In this document: positions 1 to 8,748 of the stretch, piece after piece
Position numbering within the stretch: position 1 is the first letter of the stretch
How the letters are laid out: each line of letters starts with the position of its first letter
Source: a virus
DNA: 54,859 nucleotides
Virus record (IMG/VR): IMGVR_UViG_3300020347_000834
Coordinates: 1 to 54,859 of that record
Reading direction: 5' to 3' (one strand)
Notes under the pieces: model-generated
What the model was told of the DNA's origin: nothing
Database searches by the model: none
The model's input: the letters and a program-made list of their open reading frames with translations, nothing else
Position numbers and translations under genes: made by a program

Positions 1-849
1 AAAATATTTTTTATATTCAGGATCATTTCTAATATCCCACATAGTTTCTTTTGGTTGCCATCTTTCAAAACCAGAACCGTACTGGATATACTTTTCTTTC
101 ATTAGTTTTTTATATTTACTAACCATGTAGGCAGGACTAGAATGAAACCATTGTACTATAGCAGACCTATTGAAGTTTGCTCCTGTAAAACCATGATAAG
201 AATTAGGCTGAACAGCAAAAACAAATATAGAGTTATTTTTTGGAGGAATATCTTTTATTTTGCTGTGAAATTTATAATTGCCGTATATGCTTGTTCCTCC
301 GTCACTTGGGTGGTCTGATTCATTGTTTAAATAATACAACATAGCTACGCTTCTGGCTATTTTTTGAGCCTGCGGGGTCATGGTAGCAGTATCATCAGAA
401 TAATAACAATTGCCAGTTAAGGTGTAATCTGTAGCTCCATCATCAATAACTGAACATATATTGTAGTCGTTATGAATAAATCCGGGTTTAGCTGGTGCTT
501 CATGCCAGTGTGCGCTCATCGCTATATATTTATTAAGTATAATACCAAATGTTGCCATATTAAAATTTTTCCAAATATCATCTACAAAAAAATCATAACC
601 ATAGTTACAATCTTCTTTTTTAAGACCATATATATAAGCGGCATAATCATGTACAGCACCTGGTAGATCTTTGTAAGGCTTTGTTCTTCCTATCATTTCC
701 ATAAAACGACTGGATATCATCTCATATATATTTTCTTTAAATAAATTATTGATAATTATATAAGGAAACGGATCTTCATTCATCTCTATATGAACATCAT
801 CGCTAATATAGGGATGCTGTTTGAGGTATAGAATATTGTTATTGATCAT
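1..849 (-). CDS. 2OG-Fe(II) oxygenase-like protein, 3' end missing
   Basis: This open frame starts at the ATG at 849 and runs off the window edge after 283 codons, so the C-terminus is missing. It shows an H-x-D pair at H126/D128 (GFIHND), a distal histidine at H219 (PNSYHGF) and an arginine at R228, the iron- and 2-oxoglutarate-binding pattern of prolyl-hydroxylase-like dioxygenases. Phages often carry such enzymes, and here glycan genes are close, so a sugar or protein hydroxylase is possible; the substrate is unknown. Its start overlaps the end of the upstream gene by 11 bases, indicating co-transcription with the minus-strand genes up to 2024. Family assignment rests on motif spacing only. 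Confidence 0.6.
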   Translation of the reverse strand, partial: MINNNILYLKQHPYISDDVHIEMNEDPFPYIIINNLFKENIYEMISSRFMEMIGRTKPYKDLPGAVHDYAAYIYGLKKEDCNYGYDFFVDDIWKNFNMATFGIILNKYIAMSAHWHEAPAKPGFIHNDYNICSVIDDGATDYTLTGNCYYSDDTATMTPQAQKIARSVAMLYYLNNESDHPSDGGTSIYGNYKFHSKIKDIPPKNNSIFVFAVQPNSYHGFTGANFNRSAIVQWFHSSPAYMVSKYKKLMKEKYIQYGSGFERWQPKETMWDIRNDPEYKKYF

Positions 850-1378
850 ATACCTCTACCTCAATATCAGGCAGGATATCATCTAGAAGGTCGTCAACAA
901 AAGACCAATTACATCCAGTAAAAGCAACACATTTTTTATCTATAAAAATTCTAGACATAGGATTCTCAGTACTATTTACGTTCGACCTGATGAAACCAGC
1001 TAATTGCTGGAGGCTTAACCCTAGAGCATAGTAATTAATAGTCCTGTTTTTAGGTGTTTTTTTACCTGAACAAGCATATAAATTGGCTACATATAATTTA
1101 TGACTATATTCTTTATTTTGATCTACAAGAACAGGCTGACATTTGCCTAAATTGGTTCTACCAACCGCCTCTCTGTTAGCTAGTACTAATGGATATCTGC
1201 TATATACTTTCTTATTAAATGCATTAACATGTACATGCTGGCTATTGCAAATATTAACAATAATTGCATTACAGCCATTTGATGTGCATTTGATTTGTTC
1301 TTGTGCGCTATCAAATAAGTTGTATTTATTATTGTGTACGTAGTTTTTTCTTTTATTCTCTTGCTTTTTTATTTTCAT
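839..1378 (-). CDS. Macro-domain-like (Appr-1''-p processing type) protein
   Basis: A 179-residue protein after a basic N-terminal stretch. The layout resembles phage macro-domain proteins: an early GCNAIIVNICN segment where the family has its first ADP-ribose-binding loop, a central YVANLYAC strand, and a late FTGCNWSFVDDLLDDI segment matching the usual G-x-A-G-G-x-W region. Macro domains bind or hydrolyse ADP-ribose derivatives. The glycines of the canonical loop are poorly kept, so binding activity is uncertain. It overlaps neighbours on both sides (26 and 11 bases). An alternative is a macro-fold remnant without catalysis. Confidence 0.5.
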   Translation of the reverse strand: MKIKKQENKRKNYVHNNKYNLFDSAQEQIKCTSNGCNAIIVNICNSQHVHVNAFNKKVYSRYPLVLANREAVGRTNLGKCQPVLVDQNKEYSHKLYVANLYACSGKKTPKNRTINYYALGLSLQQLAGFIRSNVNSTENPMSRIFIDKKCVAFTGCNWSFVDDLLDDILPDIEVEVYDQ

Positions 1379-1628
1379 TATTAATTTCTTTCGACCATTT
1401 TCCAGCAGGGCATTCTTGATCTGCCCAAGCTAGTTTATTAAAGAATTCTTTTTTGTTATTTAAATTGCATCCACATATATTACATATAGAATATTCTTTA
1501 TTAAATTCTTCGCAGACTAAACATGTATTCCATCTTTTTAAAATTTGATCTTTACTACATTTTGGAAACCCAGACCATACGTGAAAGAATAGAGATTTGA
1601 TAAAGTTAGATATTCTTATTAGGATCAT
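1353..1628 (-). CDS. Small zinc-ribbon-like phage protein
   Basis: A 91-residue protein with an N-terminal hydrophobic/basic segment and two closely spaced Cys pairs (CLVC and CNICGC) plus a late Cys (QECPAGKW). This is the arrangement of a small zinc ribbon. The DQECPAGKW ending is reminiscent of short phage proteins of unknown function. It overlaps the upstream and downstream genes, so it belongs to the same transcription unit. No enzymatic role can be proposed. Confidence 0.6.
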   Translation of the reverse strand: MILIRISNFIKSLFFHVWSGFPKCSKDQILKRWNTCLVCEEFNKEYSICNICGCNLNNKKEFFNKLAWADQECPAGKWSKEINNENKKARE

Positions 1629-1848
1629 CAGCGTCCTCTGATCTAATGTGTTTTAAATTACTGTCTTGGTCTATTGTGTATAAAACCACGATTTCTACTG
1701 TTTCAGACGGACCAAACCAACGACTAACTCCGTTTTTTAAACTAAGACCCAATCTATCACCATTTTTCTTGAAATCTGAAGACATCAGGAAATTATCTTC
1801 CTTATAATAAAAACACTGACCAGCATCTATTTCTTCTATATATTTCAT
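1606..1848 (-). CDS. Hypothetical protein, 80 aa
   Basis: A small acidic protein with no recognised domain; a short beta-rich stretch (GDRLGLSLKNGVSRWF, VEIVVLYTID) suggests a compact fold. It overlaps the next gene by 23 bases and its ATG overlaps the stop of the gene before it (ATGA at 1845-1848), the main support for it being real. Confidence 0.55.
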   Translation of the reverse strand: MKYIEEIDAGQCFYYKEDNFLMSSDFKKNGDRLGLSLKNGVSRWFGPSETVEIVVLYTIDQDSNLKHIRSEDADDPNKNI

Positions 1849-2024
1849 TTTTGATTATAAAACCTATCCCAATCTTCCCATTCGTCTTCTTCTAGGCCTA
1901 TTTGTCTTTCTCTTTTGCTCCGCACCTTTGCTTTATGTTCCATAGCATCAGAAGTATGATACTTGTCTCTTTTCTTCTTATCTATTTTAGTTTTTCTGAT
2001 ATGTTTCTTGTCTTCTTTTTCCAT
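1845..2024 (-). CDS. Hypothetical highly charged protein, 59 aa
   Basis: ATG at 2024, TGA overlapping the next ATG. The product starts MEKEDKKHIRKTKIDKKK and ends in an acidic/aromatic EDEWEDWDRFYNQK stretch. It is strongly basic at the front and acidic at the back, with no known domain. It is the first gene of the minus-strand operon, right behind the divergent promoter region at 2025-2203. Confidence 0.6.
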   Translation of the reverse strand: MEKEDKKHIRKTKIDKKKRDKYHTSDAMEHKAKVRSKRERQIGLEEDEWEDWDRFYNQK

Positions 2025-2043
2025 CTTTCTGTTTCTTTGAGAG

Positions 2044-2099
2044 TATCGTTACAAACAAATTAACTATTTTTATAGTACTTACTTACTATACAAAGTCAA
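2044..2099 (-). promoter_or_regulatory. Promoter region of the leftmost minus operon
   Basis: On the minus strand a TTGACT -35-like box (2094-2099) precedes AT-rich TATAAA at 2069-2074 (19-base spacer, long). An AACGATAC element at 2043-2050 resembles the CGATA element found in the other minus-strand promoters but sits downstream of the -10. Candidate only. Confidence 0.35.
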
Positions 2100-2134
2100 G
2101 ATAAATAAAAAAAAACATATGCATATTTATTAAC

Positions 2135-2163
2135 TTGACTAGCTGTGATTTATCATTAATATT
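2135..2163 (+). promoter_or_regulatory. Candidate plus-strand promoter of glycan cassette 1
   Basis: TTGACT at 2135-2140 and AATATT at 2158-2163 with a 17-base spacer, 41 bases before the ATG at 2204. The -10 is poor, but this is the only good -35 in the divergent region facing the plus operon. An AGCAGGAG sequence that could act as ribosome-binding site lies at 2170-2177. Confidence 0.35.
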
Positions 2164-2203
2164 TATGCAGAGCAGGAGATTAATACTCTAACTAAGTACA
2201 TAT

Positions 2204-3832
2204 ATGTCATCTAAAACAACCCTAGTTACTGGACTATGGGATCTAGGAAGGTCTGATCTTGACAAAGAATGGTCGAGAAATTTTTCTACATATCTAAGTA
2301 ATTTAGATAAACTATTAGAATCTACACAAGATACGAATATAGTAGTATTTTCATCTGAGGATATTAAGGAAAGAATACTTAATAAAAGAAGTGAAAGATT
2401 ATTATGGATTAAACATGAGATATCAGATTTCTGTTCTGACTTTTTCCCTTTCTGTGAACAAGTTGAAAAGATTAGGACAGATGCTAAGTGGCTTAATCAG
2501 GTTGGCTGGCTATCTGGTAGTACGCAAGCAATGCTGCAAATGTACAATCCTGTAGTAATGAGCAAGATGTTTTTCTTGCATAACGCCAGCATTATGAATA
2601 CTTTTGATTCTGAATTTTTTTACTGGATTGACGCTGGTATTAACAACACTGTGCATCCAGGATATTTTAGTCATGATAAGGTCATTGATAAACTAGAAGA
2701 TATAATAGATTCTTTTATGTTTATAAGATATCCTTATGAGACAAATTCCGAAATTCATGGATTCGATATTAAAGAGATGAATAGGATGTGTGGGAAAAAA
2801 GTCGATCATGTATGTAGAGGAGGATTTTTTGGAGGTAGAAAAGATAATATATCTAGCATTAATGGCGAATATTATCAACTGCTTAATGATACTCTTAATA
2901 ATGGATATATGGGCACTGAAGAAAGTATATTCTCATTAATAGCAAAACTAAATAATACCATACAATTATTTGATATAAATGGAGATGGTTTGGTATTTAA
3001 ATTTTTTGAAGATGTTAAAAGTCGCAAAAAACCAGTAATAATGAACAGCAATGTATCAAGTACTGTTAGACTCTATATAAATACTTATAATTCTCCTAAA
3101 CAATTAAGTTCTGTAATTAAATCTTTCGAAGAAAAAGATAAGGACTTTTTGGATAAGACTCAAAAGATATTAATCAATAATAGTACTAAAGAAAAGTATG
3201 ATTCAGAATATAACGAGATATGTACCACTTATGGGTTTGAGCAGGTTAAAAAAGGAAATATGGGCATCTGTGGGTCAAGGCAATTTGCTGCTGAAGATTT
3301 TGAAGAATCCAACGATAAGTATATGATGTTTTTTGAGGACGATATGTTGTTGGATTTTTCTGGATATTGTAACTTTGGTTTTAGAAAAGAGGTTAAAAAT
3401 CTTCTTAGGACTATTGTTAAAATAATGGACAAAGAACAGTATGACTTTTTGAAAATGAGTTTTAGCGAATTTTATGGCAACAATAGTGAACAATGGAGTT
3501 GGCATAATGTACCTCAAGATAAAAGGTTTTTATACTTTGGAAAAACACACAAAAGACCACCAACTGAGTTTAAATGCATCAAACAGATCAATAGAATACC
3601 ATACGCAGAAGGTGAAATTTACTATTGTAATTGGCCACACATAATTAGTAGAGATGGTAATCAAAAAATGTTTTTGAATACAAAATGGAAATACCCTTAT
3701 GAACAGACATGGATGAGTCATATATACACTCTTACTAAAGAGAATAAGATAAATCCAGCTATACTACTAGCTAGTCCAATTACACATAACAGAACTGAGC
3801 ATTACGAAAAGTCCGAAAGGAAAGAAAGCTAA
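2204..3832 (+). CDS. Two-domain glycosyltransferase: HtrL/YibB-type plus GT-A domain
   Basis: 542 residues. Residues about 4-270 resemble the WlaTC/HtrL (YibB) family: TTLVTGLWDLGR at the front, WIDAG at 141-145, and GGFFGGRKD around 206-214. Residues about 285-540 form a second domain that begins like a GT-A nucleotide-sugar transferase (RLYINTYNSPKQL) and has an EDD acidic motif at 378-380, a likely metal site. A two-step sugar transfer by one polypeptide is therefore plausible. Its stop overlaps the ATG of the following methyltransferase (TAATG). Donor and acceptor are unknown. Confidence 0.65.
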   Translation: MSSKTTLVTGLWDLGRSDLDKEWSRNFSTYLSNLDKLLESTQDTNIVVFSSEDIKERILNKRSERLLWIKHEISDFCSDFFPFCEQVEKIRTDAKWLNQVGWLSGSTQAMLQMYNPVVMSKMFFLHNASIMNTFDSEFFYWIDAGINNTVHPGYFSHDKVIDKLEDIIDSFMFIRYPYETNSEIHGFDIKEMNRMCGKKVDHVCRGGFFGGRKDNISSINGEYYQLLNDTLNNGYMGTEESIFSLIAKLNNTIQLFDINGDGLVFKFFEDVKSRKKPVIMNSNVSSTVRLYINTYNSPKQLSSVIKSFEEKDKDFLDKTQKILINNSTKEKYDSEYNEICTTYGFEQVKKGNMGICGSRQFAAEDFEESNDKYMMFFEDDMLLDFSGYCNFGFRKEVKNLLRTIVKIMDKEQYDFLKMSFSEFYGNNSEQWSWHNVPQDKRFLYFGKTHKRPPTEFKCIKQINRIPYAEGEIYYCNWPHIISRDGNQKMFLNTKWKYPYEQTWMSHIYTLTKENKINPAILLASPITHNRTEHYEKSERKES

Positions 3833-4461
3833 TGCCTGTCAGTACATGTATATTTAAAGAACAAACAATAGAATATATTACTAAATACATTAATACTGAA
3901 TCTAATATTATTGACATTGGTGCTGGTGCTGGTACTTACTATAATAGATTATATCCTTTGGGATATAAAAACATAGATGCTGTGGAAGTGTTTGAGGAAT
4001 ATATACTAAAATTTAATTTGAAAGATAAATATAATAATGTTTTTTATCAAAATGTTATATCTTTAGATATAGATTTAAAAAAATACCAGTTAGCAATTTT
4101 TGGAGACATAATAGAACATATGTCTTATGTTGATGCAATAACTACTTTAAGTAAATTTAATAATGATTGTGAAGATGTTATTGTAGGAGTACCATTTAAT
4201 GCTGAACAAGAAGCTGAATTTGACAATCAATATGAGATTCATATACAGTATGATCTTAGTAATGAAAAGTTTTTAAGCCTATATAGAGATTTTGATATAT
4301 ACTGTTTGAGATATGATTATGGTATCTATATAAAAAATAATGCCAAAAACTCAGAAGTGCCAATATACATATTAGACGCAACAGAAGAAGACAAGGATTT
4401 TCTAACTAATTACTCAGATAGACCTATCGTAGATATGAATTTACTACACATTCAAGAATAA
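3832..4461 (+). CDS. Class I SAM-dependent methyltransferase
   Basis: 209 residues with motif I IDIGAGAGTYYNRL near residue 27, an acidic VEVFEEY strand end after it, and a FGDIIEHM motif comparable to the D-V-L-E-H segment of small-molecule methyltransferases. No DNA-recognition domain is seen. Placed between glycosyltransferases, it probably methylates a sugar or lipid-linked glycan. Its ATG overlaps the stop of the upstream gene. Confidence 0.7.
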   Translation: MPVSTCIFKEQTIEYITKYINTESNIIDIGAGAGTYYNRLYPLGYKNIDAVEVFEEYILKFNLKDKYNNVFYQNVISLDIDLKKYQLAIFGDIIEHMSYVDAITTLSKFNNDCEDVIVGVPFNAEQEAEFDNQYEIHIQYDLSNEKFLSLYRDFDIYCLRYDYGIYIKNNAKNSEVPIYILDATEEDKDFLTNYSDRPIVDMNLLHIQE

Positions 4462-4477
4462 AAAAACAAAGTGATTT

Positions 4478-5743
4478 ATGAATAAAAACAATAAAAGCAA
4501 AACAATATTCGTTCAGATAGCATCTTATAGAGATCCTCAATTATTGCCCACCTTAGATGACATGTTTTCTAATGCAGATAATCCTGACGATATCTACGTA
4601 GGAATAGCTTGGCAACATAGTGAAGAAGATGAATGGGATAATCTAGATAAATATAAAGATGATAAAAGAATAAGAATAATAGATATTAATTATAAAGAAG
4701 CGAAAGGAGTTTGTTGGGCAAGAAATGCCGTCCAGTCATTATATGAAAATGAAGACTACACTTTACAATTAGATAGTCATCATAGATTTGTTAAGGGCTG
4801 GGATACTAAACTCAAGGATATGATTAAAGGCTTGCAGGATCTCGGCCATAAAAAACCTTTAATTACTGCATATATACCAAGCTTTGACCCAGACAATGAT
4901 CCAGAATCTAGAGTACGGTTGCCTTGGAAAATGAATTTTGATAGATTTATACCTGAAGGTGCTGTTTTCTTCCTACCGGCAAATTTTGATAATCATGACG
5001 ACTCAACTAAACCTTTGCCTGCTAGGTTTTACAGTGCTCATTTTGCTTTTTCTTTAGGGTCGTTTGCTACTGAAGTTAGGCATGACCCTTATATGTATTT
5101 TCATGGAGAAGAAATTAGCATAGCAGCTAGAGCTTTCACTCATGGCTATGATTTATTTCATCCTAATGAGCTTATATGTTGGCATGAATATACAAGAAAA
5201 GGAAGAACTAAACACTGGGATGACCACAATAACTGGCATATAACCAATGACAGATCTCATTTAAGAAATAGAAAATTATTTGGCATGGATGGAGAAAAGC
5301 AAGACGAAGATTTTGGAGAATACGGCTTCGGTACTGAAAGAAGTTTACTTGAATACGAAAAATATGCAGGGTTGTGTTTTAGTAAGAGAGCAATAAGTCC
5401 TCAAACTAAAGACAAAATAGCTCCTAACGTCAATAATAATATATCAGACGAAGAATTTTATGGGTCTTTACTTTCTATTTTTAGACATTGTATCGACATA
5501 TCTTTTGAACAAGTTCCTTTGCAGGATTATGATTTTTGGTGTGTAGCCTTTAAGGATGATCAAGGAAATGATATTTATAGACAAGATGCAAATAAAGATG
5601 AAATTCACAGAATGAAAACAGATCCTGACGGATACTGTAAAGTGTGGAGAGAATTTCAAACAGAAATCAAACCAAATAGTTGGATAGTATGGCCTTATAG
5701 TAAATCTCAAGGCTGGGCCGTACCTATTACGGGGTTGCTTTAA
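4478..5743 (+). CDS. GlcNAc-transferase-like glycosyltransferase (PF11397 type)
   Basis: 421 residues. The front part (FVQIASYRDPQLLPTL near 11-26, GVCWARNAVQ near 77-86, LQLDSHHRF with a D-x-H metal motif at 99-101) matches the GlcNAc transferase family related to the Skp1 alpha-GlcNAc transferase of Dictyostelium. A FHGEEISIAARA segment and a WHEYTRKGRTKHW segment follow, typical of the catalytic C-terminal half. About 100 further residues at the end are not assigned. It lies in the plus-strand glycan operon 17 bases after the methyltransferase. Confidence 0.75.
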   Translation: MNKNNKSKTIFVQIASYRDPQLLPTLDDMFSNADNPDDIYVGIAWQHSEEDEWDNLDKYKDDKRIRIIDINYKEAKGVCWARNAVQSLYENEDYTLQLDSHHRFVKGWDTKLKDMIKGLQDLGHKKPLITAYIPSFDPDNDPESRVRLPWKMNFDRFIPEGAVFFLPANFDNHDDSTKPLPARFYSAHFAFSLGSFATEVRHDPYMYFHGEEISIAARAFTHGYDLFHPNELICWHEYTRKGRTKHWDDHNNWHITNDRSHLRNRKLFGMDGEKQDEDFGEYGFGTERSLLEYEKYAGLCFSKRAISPQTKDKIAPNVNNNISDEEFYGSLLSIFRHCIDISFEQVPLQDYDFWCVAFKDDQGNDIYRQDANKDEIHRMKTDPDGYCKVWREFQTEIKPNSWIVWPYSKSQGWAVPITGLL

Positions 5744-5746
5744 ATT

Positions 5747-6466
5747 ATGATTGATATCAATAGTGTTCCTAAATTTATTATAAATCTAGACAATAGACCA
5801 GATAGATGGAATCATATAGTTAAAGAGTTTGAATATATGGAATGGGAGTATCATAGATTTCCCGGAATTAATACTGGCAGTCATGTGGGCTGTGCAAAAA
5901 GTCACATGGCAGTAGCTTTACTGGGTATTGAAAAAAATCTTGACTACTTAATGGTTTGTGAAGACGATATATTTTTTCTACCTCACGCAAAACAACATTT
6001 AGAGGATTGTCTAAAAGCTTTAGATAAAGTTGAATGGGACATGTTTCATCTAGCTCCCAGTTTACATAGACCATTAAAGATGGATAGGAATGATTGTTTG
6101 ATTAGTTTGAGAGATGTGCCCCCTAAAGAAGAAAAACACACCAAAATATATGGGCTAAGTGCTGTTATATATAAAAAATCTCTTCTATCAGAAGTTTTAA
6201 AATGGCCTCTAGTGTTTAAAGAATGGAATAATGACGGAATGATGCAGGCTATAGATACATTTTTTAGTGATTATATTTATCCAAATTTCAATTGTTTTTG
6301 TGGTAATTTGCCAATCGTTACTCAAATAGCTGATCCGTCAACAATCAATCGTGGACAAGTTATAGATAATCACTACCTTATGACCTATAATTGGAAATTA
6401 TATGCTAATAAAAATCTCCCTCAAAGACTGATGGACTATGGATACTGCAAAAAAAATAGACAGTAA
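5747..6466 (+). CDS. GT25-type glycosyltransferase
   Basis: 239 residues with FIINLDNRPDRW at the start, GCAKSHMAV near 48-56 and CEDDIFF at 71-77. These are the hallmarks of GT25 (LPS beta-galactosyltransferase-like) enzymes: N-L-D-R-R-P-D-R, G-C-x-x-S-H and E-D-D. It is in the middle of a run of four sugar-transfer genes. Donor sugar unknown. Confidence 0.75.
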   Translation: MIDINSVPKFIINLDNRPDRWNHIVKEFEYMEWEYHRFPGINTGSHVGCAKSHMAVALLGIEKNLDYLMVCEDDIFFLPHAKQHLEDCLKALDKVEWDMFHLAPSLHRPLKMDRNDCLISLRDVPPKEEKHTKIYGLSAVIYKKSLLSEVLKWPLVFKEWNNDGMMQAIDTFFSDYIYPNFNCFCGNLPIVTQIADPSTINRGQVIDNHYLMTYNWKLYANKNLPQRLMDYGYCKKNRQ

Positions 6467-7391
6467 AGCTACTTTAGTTACAGCAATATATCACCATAGC
6501 CATAAAGAAATAATAGGTGGCAGAGGATGGTGTTTTGATTTTTACTCACCTCCTTTTTTAAATATACTGAAATTAGATTTACCTATAATAATATATACAC
6601 ACGAAAAAGTATTTGGTAAGTTGAGTAAGTTTATGCAAAAGCATAGGCATGATGATGACTATAAAATTATTATACAAGATTTGAATGACTTTAAATATGG
6701 CTCTAGGATATTAGATATAAAAAGAAAGTCTGGATGGTTTTTGAACGACAGGTTAAAATCAGATATTCCTTATACATACAACGATAGAAATCACACTCTT
6801 TGTTTGTCTAAGCTTTATTGGTTAAATCAGGCAGTTAATGATAATTATTATAATTCTAATAGTTTCTTTTGGATAGATGCAGGATTATTTCATCACGGTA
6901 TTTTTCCTGAAAAATTTGGAGGTAGAGAAAAATTTAGTAAGCAAGAAACAAAACCAGAACTTTATTACCCAGAGAATAAAGCTAGTATTTTTACTCCTAA
7001 TATGGGTAAGTTTCTATCTGATTATAAAGAAAAAATTTTAACAATAGTAAAAGAAGAAATGCCTATAAGACCTAGAATTAAAGAATTAATAGCACCTTCA
7101 GCAAATAGACATATAGATTATATAATAGGAGGTTTATTTGGCGGAGATCCTAAAACTATAAATTCTGTACATAGAGACTTTGATGAAGGTTTGCAGATTT
7201 GTTTGGATAATAATCTTGTCACTTTAGAAGAAGAGCTTTTGTCCTGTATTGCTTTAAAGAACCCCGATTTATATAACAAGTTTTATTTTTATCAATGGTG
7301 GCACGACATAAAAGAAGATCCTGCATACTATGATATAGGTGAAGATGAGAAATGTTTTTATAAACTTTTCAAGAACGAATTCCAAGCATAA
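6438..7391 (+). CDS. HtrL/YibB-family glycosyltransferase-like protein
   Basis: 317 residues, a single HtrL/YibB-type domain: ATLVTAIYHHSH near 11, LPIIIYTHEKVF near 48, FFWIDAGLF at 143-151 and IIGGLFGGDPK late in the protein. It is a relative of the N-terminal half of the gene at 2204. The ATG at 6438 overlaps the preceding gene by 29 bases. These proteins are associated with surface polysaccharide; the exact reaction is not established. Confidence 0.7.
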   Translation: MDTAKKIDSKATLVTAIYHHSHKEIIGGRGWCFDFYSPPFLNILKLDLPIIIYTHEKVFGKLSKFMQKHRHDDDYKIIIQDLNDFKYGSRILDIKRKSGWFLNDRLKSDIPYTYNDRNHTLCLSKLYWLNQAVNDNYYNSNSFFWIDAGLFHHGIFPEKFGGREKFSKQETKPELYYPENKASIFTPNMGKFLSDYKEKILTIVKEEMPIRPRIKELIAPSANRHIDYIIGGLFGGDPKTINSVHRDFDEGLQICLDNNLVTLEEELLSCIALKNPDLYNKFYFYQWWHDIKEDPAYYDIGEDEKCFYKLFKNEFQA

Positions 7392-7397
7392 GACGCC

Positions 7398-7426
7398 TTG
7401 TGAGGTATGCTACGTTGGACTACTAT
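7398..7426 (+). promoter_or_regulatory. Candidate sigma70-type promoter
   Basis: TTGTGA (7398-7403) and TACTAT (7421-7426), 17-base spacer, in the 68-base gap before the secreted protein at 7460. It would allow that gene to be expressed separately from the glycan operon. Confidence 0.4.
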
Positions 7427-7459
7427 ATATAGTTGTATACTTTAACAGAAAGATTGGTT

Positions 7460-7774
7460 ATGTTTAGAAAAATTTTATTAACGATTATCTTATCCGTTTT
7501 TTGCACCACTGGTTCTGCACAGCAAATGGTTGGTAATAGCATGAGTAAATTCATGAACTTCGCTAACAACGGAGGTCGCTTGACTACTTACAATCAAATA
7601 CAGTATCAGCAGTATCCTATCTACACTAGTGTCTATGATGTTGATGGCAGAGAGTACGCAGAAATACAAAAAGAACGAGCATTTGCTGTCAAGGTATTGA
7701 AACGGTTAGGCGTAGACCCTCTACAGACACCATATTTTTCCTACTATAAAGATCAAGAGAAAACTAAAAATTAA
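7460..7774 (+). CDS. Small secreted protein
   Basis: The frame is open from 7433, but the ATG at 7460 gives a proper signal peptide (MFRKILLTIILSVFCTTGSA, cleavage near A-Q-Q) and has AGAAAGA upstream, so I choose it. The mature part of about 84 residues is Gln/Tyr-rich with no known domain. It probably acts outside the host inner membrane. Its end overlaps the convergent subtilase gene by 11 bases. Confidence 0.6.
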   Translation: MFRKILLTIILSVFCTTGSAQQMVGNSMSKFMNFANNGGRLTTYNQIQYQQYPIYTSVYDVDGREYAEIQKERAFAVKVLKRLGVDPLQTPYFSYYKDQEKTKN

Positions 7775-7788
7775 ATTTTCTTGGATCT
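7750..7788. terminator. Candidate bidirectional terminator at a convergent overlap
   Basis: AGATCAAGAGAAAA at 7750-7763 and TTTTCTTGGATCT at 7776-7788 form an imperfect hairpin whose loop holds both stop codons. T-rich flanks on both strands fit intrinsic termination, but the stem contains bulges. Confidence 0.35.
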
Positions 7789-8687
7789 AAAATACCATGA
7801 CCTTCATATGATTTGTTATTTTTATACTTTGCATTTTTTAAAGGCGTAGTATACTTTTTAAGATATTCAATATAGTCGTTTGCTGTTGTTAATTTAATTC
7901 TGTGTTTTTTAGCCCACTCACAAAGCAACGCAGCACATCCAACCACATAGGGGTTTGCCATACTAGTACCACTCATAACCGCATAGCGACCATTCATCAT
8001 GGTACTTAATATATCTGCACCGGGTGCTAGAAAGTCTAACTCTTCCCCGCTACAACTAAATAGTGTTCTATTTTGATTTATATCTATGGCGCCTGTACTA
8101 ACCGTTAACTCAAACTTAGCAGGATAGAGGATGTCTGTTTTTTCACCAGAGTTTCCCGCTGCACAAAAACATACAGCACCTCTATTCAAGGCTCCCATAA
8201 TTGCTTTCTCTAAATGTCTACTACCATGTTTAGAACCTAAAGACATACAGATAATATCTGCGCCATTTTTACCGGCCCATTCTACAGCACTAGCTACATT
8301 AGCCGTTGATCCTGCTCCGCTTTTATCAAACACTTTAATAGGCATGATCTTTGCATCAGGTGCTACCCCCACAACTCCCTGACTATTATTAACAGCAGCT
8401 ATTGTACCAGCTACATGAGTGCCGTGACCATTCTCGTCAAGTGGGTCTTTATTTTTATTTATAGTATTGTATCCTTCTATATAGTTGCCTCTTAAATCAG
8501 GGTGATTTAGTTCACATCCGCTATCAATAACGGCAATTACTACATTTTGACCAGTATATTTACCCCATAAACGGGGTATGTTATATTGTGATATTGACCA
8601 AGGGATCTGCTGACGATCTGAGAAATTTGAATATATGTCTTCTTTTACATACGGGAAAAGAAACGAATCTTTGCGGCTGAAAAACAT
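7764..8687 (-). CDS. Subtilisin-like serine protease (S8), no signal peptide
   Basis: 307 residues with a complete catalytic triad: D55 (AVIDSGCELNHPD), H88 (NGHGTHVAGT), S242 (SGTSMANPY), and the oxyanion Asn in AAGNSG. No signal sequence, no long propeptide and no C-terminal extension are present; the start MFFSRKDSFLFPY is hydrophilic. It may act in the host cytoplasm, be delivered at infection, or be released at lysis. It is a lone minus-strand gene between two plus-strand glycan operons. The ATG has a strong AAAGGAGATTACTG leader. Confidence 0.9.
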   Translation of the reverse strand: MFFSRKDSFLFPYVKEDIYSNFSDRQQIPWSISQYNIPRLWGKYTGQNVVIAVIDSGCELNHPDLRGNYIEGYNTINKNKDPLDENGHGTHVAGTIAAVNNSQGVVGVAPDAKIMPIKVFDKSGAGSTANVASAVEWAGKNGADIICMSLGSKHGSRHLEKAIMGALNRGAVCFCAAGNSGEKTDILYPAKFELTVSTGAIDINQNRTLFSCSGEELDFLAPGADILSTMMNGRYAVMSGTSMANPYVVGCAALLCEWAKKHRIKLTTANDYIEYLKKYTTPLKNAKYKNNKSYEGHGILDPRKFNF

Positions 8688-8748
8688 CAGTAATCTCCTT
8701 TGTTTATTATAATGTAGTTATAATTAGTATACACTAAAGGATGACAAT

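Noticed and set aside
472-666. Plus-strand ORF of 64 codons
   Set aside because: Antisense shadow of the 2OG-oxygenase-like gene at 1-849, which has clear motifs on the minus strand.
1143-1343. Plus-strand ORF of 66 codons
   Set aside because: Antisense to the macro-domain-like gene; no ribosome-binding site.
8131-8382. Plus-strand ORF of 83 codons
   Set aside because: Antisense to the subtilase catalytic core.
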